Positions 57,113 to 64,000 of a DNA stretch of 64,000 bases are shown here, in pieces. A model generated the notes under the pieces. That model was not told the DNA's origin. It saw only the letters and a list, made by a program, of their open reading frames with translations, and searched no databases. A program made the translations under genes and the position numbers. The first letter of the stretch is position 1, and the number at the start of each line of letters is the position of its first letter. Origin of the DNA: VRUE01 sp963702035 (GTDB lineage: Bacteria; Actinomycetota; Thermoleophilia; Solirubrobacterales; 70-9); contig OY969700.1 in the NCBI GenBank assembly GCA_963702035.1, forward strand, positions 1,550,001 to 1,614,000, written 5' to 3'.

Positions 57113-59379
57113 GAGGCCCTCATGCTCCTCATCAGCTCCAGCGCGCCCGCCTTGTGCAGCGGTTCGTTGAGGTTGCCGCACTTGGGGCTCTGCACGCAGG
57201 AGGGGCAGCCGGACTCGCAGGGGCACTCGCCGATCAGGCGCTCGGCGTCGCCGAGCAGGCGCTCGAACTGCTCGTAGCCGCGCAGGGTGATCCCGACCCC
57301 GCCCGGGTGGCCGTCGTAGATGAAGATCGTCGCCCGGCCGGTCTGGAAGTGGACGTTGGTCGAGAGCCCGCCGATGTCCCAGCGGTCGCACATCGCGATC
57401 AGCGGCAGCACCGCGATCTGGCCGTGCTCGGTCGCGTGCAGGGAGCCAAGCAGCACCTCGGTCGGCAGCGCGGCGGTGAGCCGGTCCGGCAGCACGTACC
57501 AGAGCGCCTGGGTTACGAAGTGCTGCTCGGGCAGCTCAAGGGCGACGACGTCGATCGGCTCCTGCTCGGAGATCGAGACCCGCTGGAAGGCGATCACCTG
57601 CTCGCTGACCGAGACCTCGCCGAAGTGCAGCTCGACGCCCGAGGTCGAGCGCTGCTCCCGCACCCGCTCGATGTAGATCTCGGTCTCCTTTTTCGGCCGC
57701 GTGTACCAGTCGCCGTCGAAGCGGGAGACGATCGCCCGGCGGCCGTCGACATCGAGCTGCTCGACCTCGTAGGAGCGACCCAGGTGGAGGTAGATCGCGC
57801 CGGGGTGGACCGTGGTGAAGGCGCGCTCGGCCTCGACCAGGCCGAGCATCTCGCCCGAGTCGCGCTCGATCACCGCGACCGAGTCCGCCGAGGCCGAGCG
57901 CAGCGGGATCTTCGCGGCGACGAAGCCGCTGTCGGCCGGGAGCAGGCGCCCGCCGGCGCGGCGCAGCTCGCCCGCCGCGGTCAGCCGCTCGGCCCGCTCG
58001 CGCCAGCCGTCGCCGAAGACCGCATCGTCCTCGCTGCTCAACGGCAGCTCGTAGGCCGCCGCGACCATGTGCCGCGAGGCGATCTGCTCGCTCTCGTGGT
58101 CGAGGATCGCCGCCTCGACCGGCCGGCCGATGAACTCGTCGGGGTGGCGGCAGAAGAACTGGTCGAGCGCATCGGCGCCGGCGACGTAGACCGCCAGGCC
58201 GCGCCGCCGGCGTCCCGCCCGTCCCCACATCTGGCGCAGGCTGGCCACGGTGCCGGGGAAGGTGACGCAGATCGCCGCGTCGAGCTCGCCGACGTCGATC
58301 CCCAGCTCCAGGGCGTCGGTCGCGACCACGGCGAGCAGCTCCCCAGCCGCCAGCCGTGCCTCGATGTCGCGGCGTTGCTGCGGCGTGTAGCCCCCGCGGT
58401 AGGGGGCGATCCGCGCCGCCAGCTCGGATTTGCCGCGCCGCTGCAGCGCTTCCCCGGCGAAGCGCTGGATCAGCTCGATCCCGCGGCGGCTTTTGAGGAA
58501 GCAGATCGTCCGCACCCCCTGCGAGACCAGCTCGGCCAAGAGGTCCGCCGCCTCGGAGAGGGCGGAGCGCCGCGTCCCGCTCGCCTTGTCGATCAGCGGC
58601 GGGTTCCACATCGCGATCTCGCGCCCGCTGCCCGGCGCGCCGTCGTCGTCGATCAGCTCGAACGGCTCGCCGACCAGCCGCTCCGCCAGCTCGAGCGGGT
58701 TGGCGATCGTCGCCGAGGTGAGCAGGAAGCGCGGCTCGGCGCCGTAGGCCCGCGCGATCCGGCGCAGTCGCCGCAGCACGTTGGCGACGTGCGAGCCGAA
58801 GACGCCGCGGTAGGTGTGCGCCTCGTCGACGACGACCCAGCCGAGGTTGGCGATGAAGTCCCCCCAGCTCTTGTGGTTGGGCAGCAGGCCGACGTGCAGC
58901 ATGTCGGGGTTGGTGAGGACGAGGTTGCTGCGGCGGCGGATCGCCGGGCGCTCCTCGCGCGGCGTGTCGCCGTCGTAGATCGCCTCGCGCAGGCCCGGGG
59001 GGCGCAGCGCCGCGAGCTTGCGCGCCTGGTCCTGCGCCAGCGCCTTCGTCGGGTAGAGGTAGAGGGCGCGGCGCTTGGGGTCGCGGGCGATGCCGTCGAG
59101 CACCGGAAGGTTGAAGGCGAGGCTCTTGCCCGACGCGGTGCCGCTGGTGATCACCAGGTTCGAGCCGGCGGCTGCCCTGAGCGCCTCGCGCTGGTGCGAG
59201 TAGAGCCGCTCGATCCCAGCCCCGCCCAGTGCCTCGACCAGGCCGGGGTCGAGCGAGCGCGGCATCGCCACAGGCTTCGCCTTGCGCTCCGGCTCGCTGC
59301 TCTCGGCGACAATGCGCCCGTCGCGGCGGGCGGGGTCGATCGCAACTGCCCACGGCGTCTCCAACAGGCTCTTCGCCAC
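57109..59379 (-). CDS. MrfA/Hrq1-type DEAD/DEAH helicase with DUF1998 Cys cluster
   Basis: This 756-residue SF2 helicase has motif I TSGTASGKSLAFNLP, Ia YPTKALAQDQ, II VVDEAHTY, III LTSATI, and C-lobe motifs ATDALELGIDVGELD and WGRAGRR. A C-terminal DUF1998/MrfA Zn domain follows with four cysteines (ECPCESGCPSCVQSPKCGN). The Bacillus orthologue MrfA repairs mitomycin C crosslinks independently of UvrA; fungal Hrq1 is related. The start is ATG 59379, 5 bp from the folP stop. A 20-bp inverted repeat sits at its stop. Confidence 0.92.
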   Translation of the reverse strand: MAKSLLETPWAVAIDPARRDGRIVAESSEPERKAKPVAMPRSLDPGLVEALGGAGIERLYSHQREALRAAAGSNLVITSGTASGKSLAFNLPVLDGIARDPKRRALYLYPTKALAQDQARKLAALRPPGLREAIYDGDTPREERPAIRRRSNLVLTNPDMLHVGLLPNHKSWGDFIANLGWVVVDEAHTYRGVFGSHVANVLRRLRRIARAYGAEPRFLLTSATIANPLELAERLVGEPFELIDDDGAPGSGREIAMWNPPLIDKASGTRRSALSEAADLLAELVSQGVRTICFLKSRRGIELIQRFAGEALQRRGKSELAARIAPYRGGYTPQQRRDIEARLAAGELLAVVATDALELGIDVGELDAAICVTFPGTVASLRQMWGRAGRRRRGLAVYVAGADALDQFFCRHPDEFIGRPVEAAILDHESEQIASRHMVAAAYELPLSSEDDAVFGDGWRERAERLTAAGELRRAGGRLLPADSGFVAAKIPLRSASADSVAVIERDSGEMLGLVEAERAFTTVHPGAIYLHLGRSYEVEQLDVDGRRAIVSRFDGDWYTRPKKETEIYIERVREQRSTSGVELHFGEVSVSEQVIAFQRVSISEQEPIDVVALELPEQHFVTQALWYVLPDRLTAALPTEVLLGSLHATEHGQIAVLPLIAMCDRWDIGGLSTNVHFQTGRATIFIYDGHPGGVGITLRGYEQFERLLGDAERLIGECPCESGCPSCVQSPKCGNLNEPLHKAGALELMRSMRAS

Positions 59380-59384
59380 TGGGC

Positions 59385-60278
59385 CTACCCCCCGTCTCCG
59401 GGCGCGTTAGTTGTCCTATGGGCGACTAACGCGCCCGGCCCGCGGCCTTTGCAGACGATGCGCCCGGCAACGCGCACTGCCTGAAGCGTCGACCTGTCGT
59501 GAATCCGCAGGACGTCTGCCCCTTCGCGCACCGCCAGCGCCGCCGCCGCGACCGTGCCCCACTCGCGCTCGCCCGCTGGCAACCGCTCATCCCAGCTCCC
59601 GCCCAGGACCGCGCCGATGAAGTCCTTGCGCGAGAGCGAGACATAGAGCGGCTGGCCGAGCGTGCGCAGCTCGCCGAGCCGCCGCAGGATCTCCAGGTCC
59701 TGCCCGGTGGTGAGGTCGAAGTCGAGTCCGGGGTCGATGGCGATCTGCTTCACATCTACCCCAAGGGCCTGGGCCTGCTCGATTCTCCCCCCAAACCAAG
59801 ACTTCAGATGCTCGACGACGTCCTCGTAGGCGCGCGGCGGGCGGTCGACCCGCGGCGGCCCCTCGATGTGCATCAGCACATAGCCGCAGCCGGACCCGGC
59901 GACCAGCTCGAACATCTCCTCGGAGCCGCCGGAGATGTCGTTGACGGCCACGGCGCCCGCGGCCAGGGCCCGCCGCGCCACCTCGACCGAGAAGGTGTCG
60001 GCCGAGACCGGCACGCCCGCATCGGCCAGCCCTTCGATCGCCGGCACCAGCGCCGCCTCCTCCTGCTCAACACCGACAGGCGGCCCGCTGCGCGCCGCGA
60101 CCGCACCAACATCGAGCATCTCGAAGCCGGCCTCGATCAGCGCCAGCCCATCGGCGACGGCCTGCTCAGGCGTCCCACTGCGCGCCCCCTCGAACATCGA
60201 GTCGGCAGTGACGTTGACGATCCCCGCCGCGACCGGACGGGTGAGGTCAAGCGTCCGGTCGGCGAGCTTCCAGGGCAC
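59385..60278 (-). CDS. folP: Dihydropteroate synthase-like protein, divergent
   Basis: This 297-residue TIM-barrel pterin-binding protein contains GIVNVTADSMFEG (normally NVTPDSFSDGG), DVGAVAARSG (normally DIGGESTRPG) and VSADTFS. SGCGYVLMHIEGPP, DPGLDFDLTTG, SLSRKDFIGAV and the end motif LRIHD follow. Typical DHPS joins pABA to hydroxymethyl-pterin pyrophosphate. Here both substrate-binding loops deviate, so it may be a FolP paralogue. GTG 60278 is chosen because an ATG at 60308 would overlap the divergent HAD gene start. A long hairpin overlaps its 3' end. Confidence 0.82.
   Translation of the reverse strand: MPWKLADRTLDLTRPVAAGIVNVTADSMFEGARSGTPEQAVADGLALIEAGFEMLDVGAVAARSGPPVGVEQEEAALVPAIEGLADAGVPVSADTFSVEVARRALAAGAVAVNDISGGSEEMFELVAGSGCGYVLMHIEGPPRVDRPPRAYEDVVEHLKSWFGGRIEQAQALGVDVKQIAIDPGLDFDLTTGQDLEILRRLGELRTLGQPLYVSLSRKDFIGAVLGGSWDERLPAGEREWGTVAAAALAVREGADVLRIHDRSTLQAVRVAGRIVCKGRGPGALVAHRTTNAPGDGG
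59398..59438. terminator. 19-bp stem hairpin at folP 3' end
   Basis: Arms 59398-59416 and 59420-59438 pair over 19 positions, 14 of them Watson-Crick at the base, with two G-U pairs near the 3-nt loop. It lies within the last folP codons, just before the helicase start on the same strand. No U-tract. Confidence 0.55.
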
Positions 60279-60301
60279 GCCGCTACCGTAGCGACCGCAC
60301 C

Positions 60302-61117
60302 ATGCCACTGCGATGCGTCTACACCGACCTCGACGGCACCCTGCTCGGCCGGGGCGCCTCGCTCTATCGCGACGCCGAGGGCGGCTTCTCGCTGGCCCAG
60401 TCGCGCGGGCTCGAGGCCTGCTACCGGGCCGGGGTCGAGGTCGTGATCATGTCCGGCCGCCGCGAGCCCCAGGTCCACGAGGCGGCCCGGCTGATGGGTC
60501 AGACCTCCTACATCTACGAGGCCGGCTGCGCCTTCGCGCTTGATGGAGAGACGACGCTGCTGACCGGCGACCTCGTCCCCGACGAGGACGGCACCGTCTA
60601 CGAGAAGCTCGAGCGAGAAGGCGTCCCGAAGCTGCTCTTCGAGCGCTTCGAAGGGCGGCTCGAGTACCACTCGCCCTGGCACCATGGCCGTGTCCTCTCC
60701 CACCTCTTCCGCGGCAAGGTCGAGGTCGACGAGGCCAACGAGCTGCTCGCTGCCCAAGGCCACGAGAACCTGCGCCTACTCGACAACGGCGCGATCGGCC
60801 GCGAGATGGCCGCGATCGACGGTCCCACCCATGCCTACCACCTGGTCCCGAAGATCGTCAGCAAGGCGAACGCGGTCGCCGCCCACGCTCGCGCCCGCGG
60901 CTTCGACCCCGCCGAGTGCATCGCCGTCGGCGACTCGGTCGAGGACCTCGAGGTCGCCGCCGCGGTCGGCCGCTTCTTCGTCGTCGCCAACGGGCCCGAG
61001 CGAGATCCAGGCCTGCGCGCCGCGCTCGCCGCCTGGGACAACGCCACCGTCACCGAGGGCGCGATGGGCGACGGCTTCTACGAGGCGGTCGTCTCGACGC
61101 TGATGGAGCGCGGCTGA
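60302..61117 (+). CDS. HAD-IIB family hydrolase (Cof-like phosphatase)
   Basis: This 271-residue protein has HAD motif I VYTDLDGTLLGRG (nucleophile Asp), motif II IMSGRREPQ, a C2 cap, the Lys region VSKANAVAAHARARG and motif IV AVGDSVEDLEVAAAVG. This order matches HAD-IIB phosphatases acting on sugar or cofactor phosphates, including mannosyl-3-phosphoglycerate phosphatase-like members. Substrate unknown. ATG 60302 is 24 bp from the divergent folP start. The regulator gene follows after 21 bp. Confidence 0.88.
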   Translation: MPLRCVYTDLDGTLLGRGASLYRDAEGGFSLAQSRGLEACYRAGVEVVIMSGRREPQVHEAARLMGQTSYIYEAGCAFALDGETTLLTGDLVPDEDGTVYEKLEREGVPKLLFERFEGRLEYHSPWHHGRVLSHLFRGKVEVDEANELLAAQGHENLRLLDNGAIGREMAAIDGPTHAYHLVPKIVSKANAVAAHARARGFDPAECIAVGDSVEDLEVAAAVGRFFVVANGPERDPGLRAALAAWDNATVTEGAMGDGFYEAVVSTLMERG

Positions 61118-61138
61118 GCGCTGGGTAATATCGAGCCG

Positions 61139-61845
61139 ATGGAGACCGCGACCGTCGCCGAGCAGGAGTACCTGGAGATCATCTTCTGGCTGGAGGAGGC
61201 CGGGCTGCCGATGACCGGCGCCAACATCGCCCGCGCGATGCAGCTCTCCCCCCTACCGTGCACGAGATGGTCGGCCGGCTGATCGACGACGGCTACGTCG
61301 AGCGCAACGCCGACAAATCGCTCGCCTTCACCGGGTCCGGCCGCGAGCACGCCAGCCACATCGTCCGCCGTCACCGCATGATCGAGCGCTTCCTCACCGA
61401 CGTCCTCGGCATCCCCTGGGACGAGGTGCACGAGGAGGCGGAGCGGATCGAGCACGCGATGTCGCCGGTGCTGGAGGAGCGGATGCGGGCCGCGATCGGC
61501 GACGCCACGACCTGCCCGCACGGCCACCCGATCGTCGAGGGGGTGCGCGAGACCGGCGCACTCCTGGCCGACGTCGAGGTCGGCGCCAAGGTCCACGTGC
61601 TGCGCTTCGAGAACGAGGCGGAGGAGCTTCTGCACTACCTCAAAGCGGCCGGGCTGGAGCCGGGCCTCGAGGGAACGGTCGAGAGCTCGACCGAGGACGG
61701 CGTGACAATCGCCTCCGCCGACGGATCGCACCAGGTCTCGCACAGCGTCGCCGAGACGGTCTCGGTTCGCGCCGACCCGGCGCCGCCGCCACGGGCAGCG
61801 ATCCCCGAGCAGCTCGTCCTCTCCAGCGACCGCTACGGCCGCTGA
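61139..61845 (+). pseudogene. DtxR/MntR-type metalloregulator broken by a -1 shift in a C-run
   Basis: ATG 61139 opens METATVAEQEYLEIIFWLEE and AGLPMTGANIARAMQLSP, the start of a DtxR-family winged helix. At a run of six Cs (61248-61253) the frame is lost. In the next frame it resumes VHEMVGRLIDDGYVERNADK, then VHEEAERIEHAMSPVLEERM (Mn-type ligands E and H), CPHGHPI and an SH3-like tail to 61845. A seventh C would give one intact protein of about 236 residues. Family members repress metal uptake. Homopolymer length error, true mutation or slippage are all possible. Confidence 0.78.
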
Positions 61846-61869
61846 GACGGCTGCAAATCTGCGTCTGGC

Positions 61870-61943
61870 GGTGTCCTCAGTCGGCCGTCTGCGGGTCACG
61901 CACAAAAGTGCGCTCCCCTTGCCGACCTCCCTGCGTCCTAGCC
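61870..61943. repeat. Dispersed 74-bp structured repeat, copy B
   Basis: It aligns to 26463-26536 without gaps over 74 bp, with the CGCAC-AAAA-GTGCG hairpin in place of CGCAC-TGAA-GTGCG. It lies between the convergent DtxR-like and aminotransferase genes and includes the aminotransferase stop codon. Confidence 0.8.
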
Positions 61944-63056
61944 AGACTTGATTTTCGCCGTCTCAGGTTCCCTGATTCGATCCAGCGCCCTGACGAGACG
62001 TGAGATCCCCTCCGGAATCCGCTCCGGAGGCACGCTGGCGAAGGAGAGGCGGAGGCTGTTCTCGCCGCCCTCGATCATGAAGTCGGGGCCGGCGACGAAG
62101 GCGACCCCCTCGCCCTTCGCCTCGGCGAGCAGCGCGGACGTGTCCGTGCCCTCGGCGAGGTCGAGCCAGAGGAAGTAGCCGCCCTCGGGGACAACGAACT
62201 CGGCCTCGGGCAGCTGCTCGCGCAGCGCCGCAACCAGGGTCGAGCAGCGCTCGCCGAGGGCGCCCTTGACGAACTCGATGTTGCGGTCGAGCCCGCCCGA
62301 CCCGCAGAGCTCGAGCACGACCGACTCGGCCAGCATGTTGGGCGAGATGTAGGTCTCGTTGGCGCGTTTGGCGAGCTTCGCGATCTCCGCCGCGGGACCG
62401 GCCAGGTAGCCGACGCGGACGCCGGGGCTGACCGTCTTGGAGAAGGACGAGGCGTGAACGACGCGGTCCTCTGCGTCGATCTCGAGCATCGACTCCAGCG
62501 CCTCGCCCTCGAAGGGAAGCTCTCGGTAGGGATCGTCCTCGAAGATCCAGAAGTCGTGCTCCGCCGCAAGCTCAACCAGCCGCGTGCGCTTCGCCGCCGA
62601 GAGCGTGCAGCCGGCGGGGTTGTGGAAGTTGGGGATGATGTGGGCGAGCTTGATCGGACCGTCCTGGAGCGCGGCTTCAAACGCCTCCAGGTCGAGCCCA
62701 TCGGCCTCCAGCGGCACCGGCACCAGCTCGACGCCGAGCCGCTGCAACATCAGCAGCGTACGGTCATACGTGGGCTGCTCGACCACAACCCGGTCACCGG
62801 CCTCGAGCAGATGCTCGAACAGCATCCAGCCCGCCTCCAGCGAGCCGTTGGCGATCATCACCTGCCCCGCATCGAGCCCCCCATGCCGCTCAGCCACCCA
62901 CTGACAGAGCCCAGGATGCCCGATCCCCGTCCCATAGGAAAGCGCCTTTTCCCAGTCCTCCGCCAGCGCGACAGCAGCAGCATCCCGCACAGCCTCGCGC
63001 GGCAGGATGTCGGCGGAAGGAGCTCCGCGAGCAAACGAAATCGTGTCCTGAGCCAT
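61938..63056 (-). CDS. PLP-dependent aminotransferase (MocR-free, 2-aminoadipate aminotransferase-like)
   Basis: This 372-residue fold-type I enzyme has LSYGTGIGHPGLCQWVAERHG, NGSLEAGWMLFEHLLEAGDR, HIIPNFHNPAGCTLS (Asn and Pro of the PLP site), FEDDPYRELPFEG and the Schiff-base Lys in SSFSKTVSPGVRVGYLAGP. This is the alpha-aminoadipate/LysN-type group acting on amino acids and 2-oxo acids. ATG 63056 (MAQDTISFARG) is the normal family start. The stop codon falls inside the dispersed repeat. Confidence 0.92.
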   Translation of the reverse strand: MAQDTISFARGAPSADILPREAVRDAAAVALAEDWEKALSYGTGIGHPGLCQWVAERHGGLDAGQVMIANGSLEAGWMLFEHLLEAGDRVVVEQPTYDRTLLMLQRLGVELVPVPLEADGLDLEAFEAALQDGPIKLAHIIPNFHNPAGCTLSAAKRTRLVELAAEHDFWIFEDDPYRELPFEGEALESMLEIDAEDRVVHASSFSKTVSPGVRVGYLAGPAAEIAKLAKRANETYISPNMLAESVVLELCGSGGLDRNIEFVKGALGERCSTLVAALREQLPEAEFVVPEGGYFLWLDLAEGTDTSALLAEAKGEGVAFVAGPDFMIEGGENSLRLSFASVPPERIPEGISRLVRALDRIREPETAKIKSG

Positions 63057-63076
63057 TGCAGCCGAGCCTAGCAACG

Positions 63077-63088
63077 CCCCGCCCGGGG
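63077..63088. terminator. Short GC hairpin after sucD
   Basis: CCCCG-CC-CGGGG at 63077-63088 sits 6 bp downstream of the sucD stop. The stem is short and without a U-tract. Weak terminator candidate. Confidence 0.3.
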
Positions 63089-63094
63089 AGACGC

Positions 63095-63967
63095 TCAGCC
63101 GCGCAGCACTTCGACGGCGATCTTCGCCGTCTCGGTCGGGCTTTCGCCGACCCGCACGCCCTTCGCCTCGAGCGCTTCCTTCTTCGCCTGCGCGGTCCCC
63201 GACGAGCCGGAGATGATCGCGCCGGCGTGGCCCATCTGCTTGCCGGGAGGCGCGGTGAAGCCGGCGATGTAGGCGACGACGGGCTTGGAGATGTCGGAGG
63301 CGATGAACTCGGCGGCCCGCTCCTCGGCGTCGCCGCCGATCTCGCCGACCATCACGATCATCTCGGTCTCCGGGTCGGCCTCGTACAGCCTGAGGATGTC
63401 GATGAAGTCCGAGCCGATGATCGGGTCGCCGCCGATGCCGACGATCGAGGAATTGCCCTCGCCCGCCTGCTTCAGCTCGTTGCCGATCTGGTAGGTCAGC
63501 GTGCCCGACTTGGAGACGACGCCGATCTTGCCCGGGTCGAAGAACTGGGCGGGAATGATGCCGACGTTGGCCTTGCCCGGAGACAGGACGCCGGGGCAGT
63601 TCGGGCCGATCAGCCGCACCCCCGCCTGCTTCGCCTTCCAGTAGGTCTTCAGCATGTCGAGCACCGGAATGCCCTCGGTGATCGCGATCACGGTCTCGAC
63701 GCCGGACTCGATCGCCTCGTCGATCGCCGGCGCGGCGAAACGGGCCGGGACGAAGATCATCGAAGTGTTGGCGCCCCGCTGCTCGACCGCCTCCTTGATC
63801 GAGTCGAAGATCGGTACGCCCTCGACGTCCTGGCCGCCCTTGCCCGGCGTGACCCCGGCGACCAGATCGGTGCCGTAGGCCTGGTTGCGCAGCCCGTGGA
63901 AGGAGCCCTCGCGGCCGGTCAGCCCGGAGACGACCAGCTTCGTGTTCTCGTTGACGACGATCGCCAT
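63095..63967 (-). CDS. sucD: Succinyl-CoA ligase alpha subunit
   Basis: This 290-residue protein matches SucD throughout. It has the CoA-binding VVSGLTGREGSFH and GVTPGKGGQDVEG, IGPNCPGVLSPG, and the active-site phospho-His in KQMGHAGAIISGSSGTAQAK. It forms succinate, CoA and NTP reversibly in the TCA cycle together with SucC. Its ATG overlaps the sucC stop (TGATG), so the subunits are translated from one mRNA. Length is normal. Confidence 0.97.
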   Translation of the reverse strand: MAIVVNENTKLVVSGLTGREGSFHGLRNQAYGTDLVAGVTPGKGGQDVEGVPIFDSIKEAVEQRGANTSMIFVPARFAAPAIDEAIESGVETVIAITEGIPVLDMLKTYWKAKQAGVRLIGPNCPGVLSPGKANVGIIPAQFFDPGKIGVVSKSGTLTYQIGNELKQAGEGNSSIVGIGGDPIIGSDFIDILRLYEADPETEMIVMVGEIGGDAEERAAEFIASDISKPVVAYIAGFTAPPGKQMGHAGAIISGSSGTAQAKKEALEAKGVRVGESPTETAKIAVEVLRG

Positions 63968-64000
63968 CAGCCGCTCGCCCCCGCCAGCTCGACGACTTTC
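63967..64000 (-). CDS. sucC: Succinyl-CoA ligase beta subunit, C-terminal end only
   Basis: The last ten codons read KVVELAGASG then TGA, overlapping the sucD start by 3 bp. Position and the KVVELA ending are as expected for sucC; the rest lies outside the window. Confidence 0.65.
   Translation of the reverse strand, partial: KVVELAGASG

Noticed and set aside
1..64000. CRISPR arrays
   Set aside because: No regularly spaced direct repeats with variable spacers and no cas genes were seen on either strand.

Overview
The window is very GC-rich (the base composition and strong third-position G/C bias are obvious by eye) and its gene content points to a high-GC actinobacterium. A fused PafB-PafC WYL regulator, a DtxR/MntR-type regulator, an F420/FMN split-barrel oxidoreductase, a DUF2332 protein and a DUF1906 secreted protein are all typical of that phylum. 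A Thermoleophilia/Solirubrobacterales-like source is my guess, not something the sequence proves. Most long opposite-strand ORFs are GC shadows and were left out.

Region 1-15.2 kb is a cell-envelope glycan locus. It holds an ABC polysaccharide-export ATPase (cut by the window edge), two divergent nucleotide-sugar epimerases, two GT2 polyprenyl-phosphate glycosyltransferases, five polytopic GT-C-like membrane proteins (three of them clear paralogues with a shared Cys-bounded C-terminal domain) and a secreted clan GH-A glycosidase. An ORC/Cdc6-like AAA+ ATPase with a tandem AT-rich palindrome upstream sits inside it. Region 15.2-35.6 kb is mixed housekeeping: a short Sfp-type phosphopantetheinyl transferase, a GlxA-type regulator divergent from a DJ-1/PfpI protein, a Phd/VapC-type toxin-antitoxin pair, penicillin acylase, MBL hydrolase, fused PafBC, a YhaM-like exonuclease, two FluC fluoride channels, a frameshifted DUF6036-type nucleotidyltransferase with its partner, FAH hydrolase, a BadF-type kinase, alpha/beta hydrolase, acyl-CoA ligase and further toxin-antitoxin genes.

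Region 35.66-55.28 kb is a tandem pair of islands at the 3' end of tRNA-Phe. The intact tRNA-Phe (GAA) is at 55207-55279 on the minus strand, and 42-bp copies of its 3' part occur as direct repeats at 35659 and 43134. Island 1 (35.66-43.13 kb) is a defence cargo block. It holds a GHKL ATPase translationally coupled to a ribbon-helix-helix/winged-helix protein with a regularly spaced operator, a Mug-like DNA glycosylase, and a XamI-type restriction endonuclease convergent with its adenine methyltransferase. Island 2 (43.13-55.2 kb) is a mobilizable element with a tyrosine integrase, an excisionase-like protein, a MobF relaxase/helicase, AbiEi/AbiEii, small regulators and unrecognised cargo. Paired GTTGACC repeats flank both of its ends and look like integrase arm sites.

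Region 55.3-64 kb returns to chromosomal genes: a GH15-like protein, a LOG-like Rossmann protein, MrfA-type helicase, a divergent dihydropteroate synthase, HAD phosphatase, a DtxR/MntR regulator broken in a C-run, a PLP aminotransferase, and sucD with the tail of sucC. Several long perfect or near-perfect hairpins without U-tracts sit at operon ends, and a 74-bp structured repeat occurs twice between convergent genes. Three genes are broken by what look like single-base losses in short homonucleotide runs, so sequencing error must be excluded before calling them pseudogenes.
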